Source: Gigaspora margarita
Taxonomy: Eukaryota; Glomeromycota; Glomeromycetes; Diversisporales; Gigasporaceae
Assembly (NCBI GenBank): GCA_009809945.1
Contig: WTPW01000070.1
Span: 697,670 to 761,669, forward strand
Reading direction: 5' to 3'
DNA: 64,000 bases
The stretch's first letter is position 1. The number at the start of each line of letters is the position of its first letter. A program made the translations under genes and the position numbers. Positions 24,781-36,389 of the stretch are shown piece after piece. Below the pieces are notes generated by a model that ran no database searches, was not told where the DNA came from, and worked only from the letters and a program-made list of their open reading frames with translations.

Positions 24781-26352
24781 ATGCATTTAGCAATAATAAC
24801 TACCTTATTATTTAAATTTGTAGCTAGAATCTTTAAAATAAAATTAGAAAAACTTAAAAGGGACCTTTTTAACAGAAATGTTTTTGGTCAAGTTATCATG
24901 CATATGCATGTAATAGAATTTCAAAAGTGTGGCCTCCCTTACACACACTTATTGCTAATATTTAACCCTGAAGACAAATTATATAGAGCCAATGATTATG
25001 ATACTATTCTATCAGCAGAAATACCCAATCCATTAGAACAACCCAGACTATACCAAACAGTCATATCCTTTATGGTCCATGGTCCATGTGGACTTTTAAT
25101 CGTAATGCACCATGCATAAAAGAAAGCAAATGCACTAAATGTTACTCTATAAAATTACTGCAAGAAACTCAAGAAGGCAATGACTCATACCCCTTAAACC
25201 GTAGAAGAAAAATAGAAAATATATATTAATAAGAAATATCAAAATAGATAATCGTTGGATTATTCTGTATAACCCATATCTAACTTTTAAATACAATTGT
25301 CACATTAATGTCAAAGTATGCTCCAGTATCAAATCCATAAAATACTTATACAAATACGTGTATAATAAGCATAACCATACTTCTTTACAAGTTACTGATA
25401 ATGATGAAATAAGTCAATATTTAGATGCCCGATAGGTTTTAGCATCAGAAGCATATTGGAGAATTTTTGGCTTTGATATGTCACACATATACCTGTCAAT
25501 ACTTTGCTTACAAATTCACCTCCCTAACCAACAAAATATAACATTTAAAGGAACGTCTAATTTAAACAGTATTATTACAGATAAACAGAATAAAAAATGA
25601 TGCTAACCGAATGCTTTGAAATAAATAAAATTGACCTTGATGCTTGGAACTATACATACCGTGAATTTCCTAACAACATTATGTCTAGAACAATACTACT
25701 AAATAATGGACAAAATGCTGCCAGGGTAAAGGAATCAGAAAAATATATGTGGTCAAACCAAATGAAGAAGAATGTTACTACTTGCATTTGCTTCTCAATA
25801 ATGTTAAAGGACTTATATAATTTGATAACTTAAAAATAATAAATAATCAAAAATGTAAAACATTTAAAGACAGCGCACTAAAAAAAAAATTAATAGAACC
25901 AGAACAGATATACCTACAAACTATGCAAAAAGCAGCCCAGTTCCAAATGCCTTCAGCCCTACATCAGCTATTTACCATAATACTGTTATACAGAGAACCA
26001 CTGATGTTCAGACTCTATGGAATATCAACTTTTCTGCTATATCAGAGGATTTTGCAAGAAACAGAATTCCTAATGGTTATCCTAGAATTAATGCAGTTTT
26101 ACTCCATATAAAAGCTCTTCTAGAACAACATTATAAGTCTTTAAATAACTATGACCTTCCACTGCTAAAACAATCCAATAATCTTCAAGACGAATTCGCA
26201 AGATTGATAATAAATGAATTAAATATTTCAGTATCCCTTGAAGATTTAAAAAAATTGACTTATTAAATGAAGACCAAGAGTTAGTATTTAATGTAGTATA
26301 GAACGTCTAAAAATGAATTGGCTAGCAGTCATTTTCGTCAATGGACCTGCAG

Positions 26353-27146
26353 GTATTATTGCACTTTAATTCTTATAAATTATTAAATTATGCATAACTG
26401 AATGCAATAAAAATTTAATTACACATTCCAAAAGAAAAATATATATAATAATAAAAAAAATATAGTTAATTAGTTACAAAATTATTCGAATATATATATA
26501 TATATATATTTTTTTATTAAACCCCTTCTAAGGAAATGCCAGAAGGCATACTTATTCGAATTAGTGATTTGAACCAGTTGGGCTATAATCGGTTAACTGA
26601 CCCGACCTGAGCAAGTTTTGGTTAACCAGTTGAGTAAATGCTTAATTGGTTGACCCGTAATCTGAATCGGTTAACAAAATGTAAATGATACCATAAAAGA
26701 GCAAAGGTCCTGAAAAGTTCCGAAAAGAATAATTGATCATAGTAGACAAGCAAGGTCGAGACAAAAATTTGGGTAAAGGGCTGAGAATTCCTGAAAGTAA
26801 ACATGAAGTAATCTTAATCGGTTGAATCAGTTGACACCAAATGTTTCAGTTCAGTTAATCGATTAAGAAAAATTTTCTCAGTTCAAATCACTAATTCGAA
26901 TATATTTAATTAACTCTTTCGAAATCAACCCTTTTGACCTTATAAAATATCAATATATAAATTCGTTTTTGTTATATATAAAACTAAAAGTTAAAATAAA
27001 TTTATCTACTGGAATATCAGTTTTAAGAAATTATACTACTATGAAAACTATTAAAAAAAAAAAAAAAAAAAAAAAACTTACAAAATTATTTACATGTTAT
27101 CGTAATTATAAAAACTTTTAATCAAAATTCAATAATAAATTTATAG
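26353..27146 (+). other. Probable 794-bp intron splitting the helicase P-loop codon
   Basis: CCTGCAG meets GTATTATTG at the 5' site, and the 3' site is TTTATAG before GATCAGGAAAAACT. Splicing recreates the GPAGSGKT Walker A motif with a phase-1 join inside a Gly codon. Its unusual length comes partly from the MITE at 26554-26901, plus (AT)n and (A)n tracts. Confidence 0.75.
26554..26901. mobile_element. MITE in the helicase intron
   Basis: The 348-bp element has perfect terminal inverted repeats: ATTCGAATTAGTGATTTGAA, its complement, and one more base. The interior is made of degenerate GGTTAACCAGTTGA / CGGTTGAATCAGTTGAC repeats and is less AT-rich than its surroundings. The target duplication is unclear because the flanks are themselves ATTCGAATAT-like. 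Confidence 0.8.
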
Positions 27147-27768
27147 GATCAGGAAAAACTTTTCTGTACCTATACCTATTAACTGTAATTCATTCAACTT
27201 ATTCAATAGCAATTGTGATAGCCTCATCCAGTATCACTGCTTTACTTATGCCTAAAGGACAAATAGCTTACTCCAGGTTCAAAATTCCTCTAGATATTAA
27301 TTCAACTTCAATCTGCTTGATTAGTAAGCAAAGTCACTTAGCTAAATTATTGAAATTAGCTAAACTGATTATATGGGACAAAATTTCTATGATGAACCAT
27401 TACTCAATAGAAGCTTTAGATAGAACATTGAAAGATCTAATGGACTATAATCTTCTATTTGGGGGAAAAGTATTCGTATTTGGCGGAGACTTTCATCAAA
27501 TCCTACCAGTTATTTCACAAGAAGGCCATACGCTAATTGTAAACATAACTTTCAAGTATTCTCCATTATGGTCAGCAAAAGAAATTTTTCATCTTCGCCA
27601 AAACATGAGAGTCGAAAATGATTCTGAAGCAAATGAGTTCAAAAACTTTCTATTGAGAATCAGAAATAGAACTGAAAAAACCATTAATAATGATATGATC
27701 AAGATCCAGATCATATAGTTATTGATTGGCATGATGAACAATCATTGCAAACTTTAATTGAACAAATA

Positions 27769-28320
27769 CCATATGTGTCCGAAAATAAGCTACTTTTTTT
27801 GGACGATTTTGGACACAAAAAATCTGGGAGTAGTTTATTTTCAGATAAAATTGATTTTTGGTCAATCACCAATAGTTGTTACATAGTAAAGTCTAAATTC
27901 TACTATGTATATCTGTTATTAGTGCTTAAGTAAACATAATTTGAAGACTAAACTACACCTACTCTGAAAGTTTCATCAGAATAGAAATACATTTCAATAT
28001 TTGACTTTTAATTTTTATTTTCAACGAATATATTTTGCTAATAAAATTTTAATCTCTTCGTTGAACGTAAAAATTAAAATCCAATTAATAAAAAGTTCTT
28101 CAATTTCGTTATAAATTTTAGAATATATGTATTTTGATCTTATGAATAAGTTTACTTAAGCGATTTTGATCGATTTACTTAATAAAATTTGAACTTTTCT
28201 ATGTAGTGACTTTCTTCGATCGTGGGGTAGCTTATTTTTAGGTCAAAGACGTTTTTATGTTTCTTGACCAAAAGAGGGGTAGCTTATTTTTAGAAGTAGC
28301 TTATTTTCAGCAATATATGG
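27769..28320. mobile_element. MITE, TA target, inside helicase exon
   Basis: The 552-bp element starts CCATATGTGTCCGAAAATAA and ends TTATTTTCAGCAATATATGG, flanked by TA (27767-27768, 28321-28322). Removing it with one TA rejoins LIEQI to YPTLSINLPN in frame. It belongs to the family of 18598-18907. Confidence 0.88.
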
Positions 28321-28508
28321 TATATCCAACTCTATCTATTAATTTGCCAAACCCTATATACTTCACTAATAAAGCAATCTTAACTACCAAAAATAAAGAC
28401 CTCAACTATATCAACAATACAATCTTAGATCAATTACTAAACGAAAGCATAATATATTGAAGTTTTAACTCAGTTCCAGATGACACTCATAATCTCTATC
28501 AACAGGAC

Positions 28509-28938
28509 ACAGGTTGAATTAATGAAGAATGGGTACATACTAGGTACATAACAGGAAACCAGTTTCCTATTATGTACCCATTATTCTACTATAGATCCGC
28601 CAAATAACCGATACATATCGGTGGCATATAGGATGCATATAGGTAAGATAATGGAGGTAGATCAATATTGGCAACATAATAGTAACATACAGAGACATCC
28701 CATTATCTTACTCTTAGCATTATTTGGACTAAGAGTAAGATAATAGGATGACCTTGTATGTTACTGTTATGTTACTGATATCGTTCTACCTCCCGTTATT
28801 TTACCTATATGCATTCTATATGCCCCCAATATATATCAGTTATTTGGCAGATCTATGGTAGAATAATGGATACATAATGGGAAACTGGTTTTCTGTTATG
28901 TACCTAGTATGTACCCATTATTCATTGATTCGACCTGT
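28509..28938. mobile_element. Large palindromic MITE inside helicase exon
   Basis: This is a 430-bp near-perfect palindrome centred near 28722. The left arm begins ACAGGTTGAATTAATGAA, and the right arm ends with the near-complement TTCATTGATTCGACCTGT. It interrupts the helicase between NLYQQD and EFLNSINTTE. The arms contain GGGTACATACTAGGTACATA. A target duplication could not be settled. Confidence 0.82.
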
Positions 28939-29437
28939 GGGAATTCCTCAATTCTATAAATACAACTGAAATACCTCCTCACGAATTACGTGTCAAAAAC
29001 AATACTCTATTTATATGTCTACATAATTTAGATCCAGTCAATAGATTGTGTAATAGTACCAAATTAATATGCAAAACATTCAATCCTAATATAATAGAAG
29101 CCAAAATAACTATAGGAAATCAACAAGGTAAAAAATTTTTCTTCCACGAATACCATTTATGATCTCAGATGCCAAATTCTCTTTCACATTAAAAAGAAAG
29201 CAATTTTTAATAAAACCTGCCTTCGCTATGACTATTAATAAATTGCAAGATCAGACAATTTCACATGTAGGACTCTATTTACCTGAACATGTATTCACTA
29301 AGGGTCAACTCTACGTCACTTTCTCACAAGTATGATCTTATCAAAATATTAAAGTATTAATAAAAAATAGCAGAATTCCTGGTAAACAAGGCACTTATAT
29401 CCAGAATGTAGTGTATAAAGAAATATTATATGATTAA

Positions 29438-30082
29438 GAATAATCAAATTTGATCTATGTTTACAATTATCACTGTTAAAAAAACAATATATTAAATCAA
29501 TATATAGTAAAATTAAAAATATATAATAAACAATAAATAAATAAAACAATTTACTGGACAAAATCCTCAATATAAATAAACTAATCATGATTTAATCATA
29601 TCGATATCAAGTAACTGAAAATAAATTAAAATACAACGATTAACAAAAATATATAAAATATGATGTTACGAACTCTAATTTATGTTTTTTTTTTAAACTT
29701 TTAAATTAAGCTTTATGTCCAAATATTAATAAAATATTTAATAAAAAACTTGACTTAAACAATTTATCAATATAACTGTTAAAAATCAAATATATTAAAC
29801 CTAATCTCGAATTCTGATCTAAAACACTAAAAAAACTAATAAATTATAGAAATCAGAAATCATCAAAACTATATAAGAAACTAAGCAATCGAGAAAAAAA
29901 ACAATTAACTAAATGCTTATATATATATATATAATACAAACAAAATCAACTATAAAATAACTACTCCTTGGCCATATCTACATTAGAATTCAAACTATGT
30001 GAACATAAGTTAACACGCAAAGACCCATCAAAATTTTCTTTATTTTTTTCATGAGAACTTCTTTTCTGACTTATATTACTTT
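29438..30082. other. Spacer between the two Helitron relics
   Basis: AT-rich sequence with (TA)n near 29920-29935. No gene is seen; the minus-strand open frame at 29349-29588 overlaps the helicase end and looks spurious. Confidence 0.5.
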
Positions 30083-31167
30083 TTAAAACCTCTCACCTCC
30101 AACCTGACTACCATCAACAAAATTATCAATAGCATTCTTACAATCAGTTCCAGTAGACGCTTCAAAATTCGACTCAAATCTACTAAAACAATCATCAGAC
30201 ACTACAGAAATATCATTATTCATCTTTCTTTTCAAATTTTCAACAAAATCATCAAAAAACTCCTCAACAGAATCATCAAAATCTTCGATTTGCACATACT
30301 TAGAAGAATGAATATTGTTTGATAAAGAATTTAATTTAAACTTATTATTATTAACATTCAGAACAGTTAGAGGTGTACCTCCATTTTCAGACACACCTTT
30401 CAAACATTCAGTAAAATTATCATGTGTTGTCAACAAATTAGATCAAACCGAATTTTTAGATAAAGATCCATAAGAAGTATTATGATCAAAAACATTCTTA
30501 TTGCTAATAAATTGCGCATCAATACAATTGATATCTCTATTATATATGTAAAACTCATTCTTAATAATTTCTAGCTATCTGATTTGACAACAAAAATAAA
30601 TGAGTCTCTAGGGCGAATATTATCTTTCACATACGCAAAATGTATGCTATGACATGGAAAAACAACCTTTATATTAAAATTTACCTCCTAACTAACATAA
30701 TCAGATACCAAAATCTGAACAAAGTATCTTCTTTAATTACATTCAGTGCTTTTTGAGGAATACCAAGCAAAGAAACTTTTAACAAACACTTATTTGACTC
30801 TTCAACCTTATTAAGAATAGTCAAATATGTGGAAGATGAAACTATCATCTAAATTTATATGAAAAATTAATAACTATTCTTTTAAATTAAAAACACTCAA
30901 TAAATACCTTTACTCTTTTATTTCCTTCTTAAAGCCAGGAACAATTTTACCACCAACTGAAAAAAAATTGTCCTTGACAAAAATAGCCTGAGATTCATAA
31001 TCCCTATTATCTGAACTGATTAGAGCAAACAAAGTCATCTTGATATTATAATCTTCTCTCTCAACAGGATAAGTACCAAGAGCCCACACAATTAAAGAAT
31101 TAGTATCCTCTTTAACATTTTGTTTAACATATTTAATTCTAGCAATCATATTAGCGTAACAAGACAT
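30083..31167 (-). pseudogene. Minus-strand Helitron-borne protein relic, possibly OB-fold/RPA-like
   Basis: It starts at an ATG (31167) with MSCYANMIARIKYVKQ. It continues WALGTYPVEREDYNIKMTLF, ALISSDNRDYESQAIFVKDN and FFSVGGKIVPGF, then shifts frame. A GT-AG intron (30907 down to 30849) joins GNKRVK to MIVSSSTYLTILNKV. Later pieces are KVSLLGIPQKAL, VVFPCHSIHFAYVKDNIR, SFIFVV, and NEFYIYNRDINCIDAQF, and the C-terminus is acidic and Ser/Asn-rich (DFDDSVEEFFDDFVENLK). At least two frameshifts and two stops break it. The alternation of short hydrophobic strands with ...FVKDN..VGGKIV and ...FIFVV...NEFYIY resembles OB-fold proteins. Helitrons in plants and some other eukaryotes carry RPA-like genes. 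The RPA assignment is inference; the protein could be a lineage-specific Helitron accessory. Confidence 0.6.
30849..30907 (-). other. Probable 59-bp GT-AG intron in the minus-strand Helitron gene
   Basis: On the minus strand GAGTAAAG meets GTATTTATTG, and the 3' site is AAATTTAG before ATGATAG. Splicing restores a continuous GNKRVK-MIVSSSTY reading frame. Confidence 0.65.
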
Positions 31168-33168
31168 TGAATAAAATTTTTATTTTTTTTAATTTTTTTA
31201 TAAAATATAAAACTAACTTTTAAACATATCTAATATATATATATATATATTCAATTATATTTTACGCATATAAAATCAAATACTTGCATATAAAAATTTT
31301 ATTCGTACAGTACTAATCCTTTAATTACTATAAAATTACATTACTAACAAACAATAATTATATAACACCACACAATGTTTATCTTTACCAAATCAACTAA
31401 ACATTTACAACAAATGATACAAATAAAAGTTCAATTTCACTAACCTATTTTAAGCATCAACATTCACACATAAAATTTAATAATACTCAAATAATCAAAT
31501 TCATTTAACAAACTTAAAACAACACAACATAAATAACTCAAATATTACTCAAACTTTTCCTACTATACGATTAATAACAATAAAAAATTTATAGTCAAAC
31601 TTTAAATACATTCTAAATATAAATTAAATCGACTGTAAAAATATATCATTATGATAAATTTTTTTAAAACAAAAAATTAAATAAAAAATAAAATTAACAA
31701 ATTTACTTTCGCATACTAAATGCTACCTAATAACTCTAAACCACAAATAAATGAACAGAATATATATAAACTGAATTTTCTACACTACAATATATAATAT
31801 ATATATATTATAAAAAGAAAAAAGCTAACTAATTAAAACTATTTGAAATTAATTTTTTATTTAACATTACCCACCTCCCTCCTTTAACTAAAACCTGTCT
31901 CACTTCTCTAAAAAATAAGCAGTCAATCAAATCATTGGATGGCTCTCATCAGCTGCATAATTTATACCAACTGCTAAAATTAACCCATTTTACTTCAATT
32001 TTATATGTTCGATAAATATATTCGTTTCATATTACCCCTACTCTCCCTTCCTGAAACCCTAAAAAACTGATATCAACCAAAAAAGCAACCTAATAATAAC
32101 CCTGCACATAATAAAACATATAAAACCATTCTTTTGAATTAACTTATTAACACAAAAACAATACATAATCATACTTAATCTACTTGAAATACACACATAA
32201 AAAAATAAAATAAAAAATTAGACGAAAACACTTAAAAAAAAAAATATACATTAAAAAAACAAAAAAAATAAAACTTTCACAAGCAACAACTGTACATATA
32301 AAAAAAATGTACATAATAAATCATTATAAAAAAAATTAACCATATAAATATATATTTCTATGAAAAACCACAGTCATATATAACCAAAATCAAATTTTGA
32401 ACAACATTGATCCTCTGCCAATAAATATCTAAATAAAAAAAATATGTACCCAAAGATTTTAAACCATAAATAGACCACCTTTTATTACACTCTACTAAAC
32501 TAAACATTACAAATTTAACTGCAAAAAAAAAAATAAAAAATAAAAAAATCTTAAAATAATAAAATAAAATTTACTCGCACCCACCAACCAAAATAAATAC
32601 AAATACCATAAAACATAAAATATATACTATTCTATCAAACCTAAGTAAAAACAAAAAAAAACCCTCAGTGCTTGATCCAAGAATAATCCTTCAGACTTAT
32701 GACAGATTATGCAAATTTAATTATTTTTATGAATTCAATTAAAGTAACATAATTTATCACAAGTTAATATATACAAAATAATAACAACTACTACTATTTA
32801 TTTAAACTCATTCCAGACACTTACAAGCTGCATAACACATACATACCAAAACACTTCAAAGCTAACCCGTACTAGCACCCACAACTTTCTCGATAGTGCA
32901 AATAATAAAAAAATATACTTAAAAAATCCAACTCTTTTACAAGTAATTGTAACTGCCTAAACTCTAAAAATAAATATTAATAACAAAACACGATATCAAA
33001 TTTAAAATAACAAACAAATTAAAATAAACTTTAATATAAAATACACACTATTTACAATCCAATCAACATTATCATCAATCAAACAAATCATTATAAATAT
33101 ACTTATTATACACGAAATTTATGATATGAATATACACAACTATTAAAATGTAAAATACATATAAGATG
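31168..33168. other. G-poor Helitron tail without genes
   Basis: Two kilobases with stops in every frame and very few G's on the plus strand, while C is kept. For example, 32581-32640 has no G and 14 C. The bias stops near the Helitron terminus. No gene or internal element is recognised. Confidence 0.6.
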
Positions 33169-33198
33169 GGTAGCACAAAAGTGCTACCATTGCACTAG
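33169..33198 (+). other. Helitron 3' terminus: hairpin plus CTAG
   Basis: GGTAGCAC - AAAA - GTGCTACC forms a perfect 8-bp stem with a 4-nt loop (33169-33188). Six bases later CTAG ends the element at 33198, and a T follows. This is the family signature (short GC-rich hairpin, then CTRR, inserted before T). Confidence 0.9.
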
Positions 33199-33553
33199 TA
33201 ATTATTAATTAATTTTATATTAGATATATATTGATTAACTAGAAATATATTAATTACTATCACTATCAATAAAAATCAGCAGAGATGTTAATATCGATAT
33301 ATATTTTACTTGGTTAGTAATCGATATATCTATATATAAAATTTGCTGATACAATATAAAAAAAGTTTTATGAATTGTATAACAGATCTACAAATGATAT
33401 AACAGTTCCCCCAGTTCCTAAATGTGTAATTCTAATGTTAATCAGGGTTTCAAATAACTAACTATTGTTGTTAAATGACTGACTGTTTATCTAATACACC
33501 CTATAATTTTTGGGGTACAAACAAAATCAGCTAATATGAAACTATTATATATA
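33199..33553. other. Host flank after the Helitron
   Basis: AT-rich sequence with the dispersed ATCGATATAT motif cluster at 33210-33350. No gene is seen. Confidence 0.4.
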
Positions 33554-34369
33554 TGGTCCGGTGCAGTAAGATTTGTACCTCAAAAAATTTTGTAATTTTA
33601 ACTCTAAGTAAAAGTTTTTATATTTTTGATTAATTATTAAAAATTTTTTAATATCAAATAAAATAGATTTTAATCTAACTTATTATATTATTTTTATTGT
33701 TATAACATTGTTTTATTTTAATAATTAAGCATGTACAATTTGCTGTATTCAAAAAAAAAAAGATATTTTTTTTTAAAAAAAAGATATTTTAAATAATTTT
33801 GCAACCTATATGCAGATGTATGAGCTTGTACTATGCAAGTGAATTAATGTGCATATGATAAAGATATTGTTAAAATTTGAGCAAAATTGAATTACTAGTT
33901 GTAAAGAAATTAAGCTTTTAAGCAAGATGTTTTGATTTTTTTTATTATATACATGTATATAAAAATTATAAAATTACTATAGTAAATTATATAGTAAAAA
34001 TTATTAAAAAAAGCTACTATTAATAAATTTTTTTATTGAATCAATAAAATTATCAAAAGAATTTTATTTTTATTAATCTGATAAGGGCGCTGACATTTAT
34101 TATATAATATTTTAGGGGGTGGGGGTTGGCCCTGTATTATAACAATATCTTATATTATACAAAGATATATAGTAAATTATAAATTGACCAATTATATTAG
34201 ATCTTATGTGGGGAGAGGGGGGTAGCCCTCATAGTAAATAGATATTACATAATAAATATCAGCGCCCTAACCTAATGATCATATTAAATTAAAAAAATCC
34301 AAAATTAATTTGTACAAAAAATATTTGAATCAAAGCTGTTTGAGGTACAAATCTTTTTGCACTGGACTA
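33554..34369. mobile_element. 816-bp TA-target element with nested element
   Basis: Ends TGGTCCGGTGCAGTAAGATT and AATCTTTTTGCACTGGACTA continue into TTGTACCTCAAA / TTTGAGGTACAA, flanked by TA. Part of its length is an element at 34084-34268 nested in it. No credible open frame. Confidence 0.8.
34084..34268. mobile_element. Nested MITE, AGGGCGCTGA ends
   Basis: The 185-bp element has ends AGGGCGCTGACATTTATTAT and ATAATAAATATCAGCGCCCT. The interior has unusual G-rich runs (GGGGGTGGGGGTTGG and GGGGAGAGGGGGGTAG). The flanks are TA on the left and AA on the right, so the TA duplication may be mutated. Confidence 0.7.
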
Positions 34370-36038
34370 TACAAATTTTATAACAATCTATATAATTAAC
34401 AAGATGTATAAGATATTCAAGATTACAGCACTATATTTCCAATTTTATTCTACGTTTAAACAACAAAGAACTACTAGAAATTAGTACCCATATTAGACTA
34501 CAACAACTACAAAACAATCTGTGGTCTACAACTAATATATTCACATACCCTAACCCTGTAATTGATGAAATAAACAAAAACACTACTACTTTCAAAATTA
34601 TCTTACTACTAAGGCACTTGGATTCTACAATTCATGCACATACAGATATTCTACAACCCTATACTATTAATCTCCCATATACTCCACTTGAAAAAATTCT
34701 CAATTCCTATCCTCTTTACCCAATATTCAAGCGTCAACTACGTTCTAAACATATTATATTCCTTGAACAGCTTACATCTTTTGACAATACTACACTACTA
34801 GCATGGAATCGTATTTCTCCATGAATTGGTTCTCTTATACCTGGCAGAACACCAGGATAGTTCACTGCACTTGAAAATACTATTATTGCTAATCATAATA
34901 CTAGACAACTCTCCTCTACACTTCAGCTTTCCTCTGCCAACTCTCTTTCTTATATTACTGGACACTTTAACACCAAAGCCAAACCCTGGCTTATAACATA
35001 TAAAGATAATAGTATTATTGTTGGAAAAGCACAGCGTTTTGATCAAAAACAAATACTATATCTATTACACACTGGACTTCTGATATAGATGAAACCAATA
35101 CTTCACTATACCCATTACCTGACATTTTCTGCTACCCCTGTTCAGGCTGTTCANTCAACTCTAACAGGATNCAAAACCTATGTACAATTNANATTTNTGC
35201 AANATTATNTNCCAAGTTTCTTGGTAGAAAAAATTATATGCAAACAGCCAAGCTCAAACTTAATGCTAACTATCTTGATTTAATATTCTCTATAGCATTA
35301 CACCACTTTTTATCTATTCTTTCTCTACCTTATATATCAATATCACCATCAGCTATAAACAACATATTCTCCTCTAATACTGCAGCAAATAATTTACAAA
35401 CAATAGCATCTGCTAACTCTAATCTTCTAGAATTTATATTCTACACTGATGGATCTGTNATTGATCTTGGTAATCCATGATGCTCAATGGGTATTGCATG
35501 GATTCAGGTCTTTAATAATCAAGTTATACATCAATTCTCTGCACAAATTCAAGATTGGCCATCTTCATACAAGGCTGAACTGGTCACAATTCTATCAGCT
35601 ATTTGCACATGCCCTTGCAATAGCACAATCCATATATATACTGACTCTCAATTTATAATATCTAAATATAAATCTCTCACATACTCTAGGCATAATTTTA
35701 ACAAAATTTATTCATATAACTACTGGCCCATTTGGCATACTCTCCTTAATCTAATTCAGACATATTCCTATACAATTACATTATACAAAGTCTCTGCACA
35801 CAGTGATAATGAACTTAACAACTTTGTTGACAAGCTTGCAAAAGAATATACAAAATATACTCTTTAGGAATTCCTTTCTAACAATATCTACAACCCATCA
35901 TTCTTTCTCCAATATAAACAGTTTAATGTTGAACAACCAACTCATTGCTGTATTAAAAATATTTGCAATGCACATATTATTGCAATGTGATCCTCACAAA
36001 ATAGAGTCCAACACATTATCCCTATAGCACCTCAAATA

Positions 36039-36054
36039 NNNNNNNNNNNNNNNN
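36039..36054. other. Gap flanked by an identical 239-bp duplication (assembly artefact)
   Basis: Positions 35800-36038 and 36055-36293 appear identical, separated only by 16 N's. An exact tandem copy split by a small gap is typical of two contig ends that overlap but were not merged. Confidence 0.85.
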
Positions 36055-36389
36055 ACAGTGATAATGAACTTAACAACTTTGTTGACAAGCTTGCAAAAGA
36101 ATATACAAAATATACTCTTTAGGAATTCCTTTCTAACAATATCTACAACCCATCATTCTTTCTCCAATATAAACAGTTTAATGTTGAACAACCAACTCAT
36201 TGCTGTATTAAAAATATTTGCAATGCACATATTATTGCAATGTGATCCTCACAAAATAGAGTCCAACACATTATCCCTATAGCACCTCAAATAGACTGGA
36301 ATAGTGCTTGTATTCGAATATACTATATTTATAAATATATTCGAATATATAAATATTTATGAATATTCGAATATAAATTATAGATATTC

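Larger units (their letters stand above)
21424..29437 (+). pseudogene. Helitron Rep/Pif1-like helicase (RepHel) relic
   Basis: Open segments in changing frames line up with Helitron RepHel proteins. The N-terminal part has NYNIGCCFQE, STDD, and NIRTYNSIFAFTLMGIKLD (21430-21890). Then come IYYSIGSLFLVDEVPKFLQL (about 21990), LSGLYDLMQYLLLFPRGNYG (about 22375), SSFIGGPHD (about 23355) and FITIMYNPCWSEI (about 23450). The Rep HUH site reads GLPYTHLLLI (24931-24950), with the first His changed to Tyr. The Y-X3-Y pair lies in YLYKYVYNKH (about 25340). The helicase has P-loop GPAGSGKT (split by an intron), Walker B as IIWDK instead of WDE, GGDFHQILPV, LRQNMRV, and the C-terminal PAFAMTINKLQDQTISHVGL, LYLPEHVF and YVTFSQV, ending at a TAA. 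Two GT-AG introns and several mobile elements interrupt it. The protein is dead. Confidence 0.88.
21414..33198 (+). mobile_element. Decayed autonomous-type Helitron (left limit uncertain)
   Basis: The element carries a Rep/Pif1-like helicase relic on plus (21424-29437), a second relic on minus (30083-31167) and a G-poor tail. It ends in a classical Helitron 3' terminus, with a hairpin at 33169-33188 and CTAG at 33195-33198 followed by T. The left end is not fixed; 21414 is only the start of recognisable coding, and a candidate TC start lies near 19799. Several later elements are nested inside. Loss of the Rep HUH histidine and many frame breaks make it incapable of self-mobilisation. Confidence 0.85.

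Noticed and set aside
26622..26804. 60-codon minus-strand open frame
   Set aside because: It lies inside the MITE in the helicase intron.
34618..34824. Separate gene of 68 codons
   Set aside because: It is part of the LINE connection region and stays in frame with neighbouring LINE fragments.
36058..36282. A second copy of a 74-codon gene
   Set aside because: It is the assembly duplication of 35803-36027 and an alternative frame of the RNase H region.
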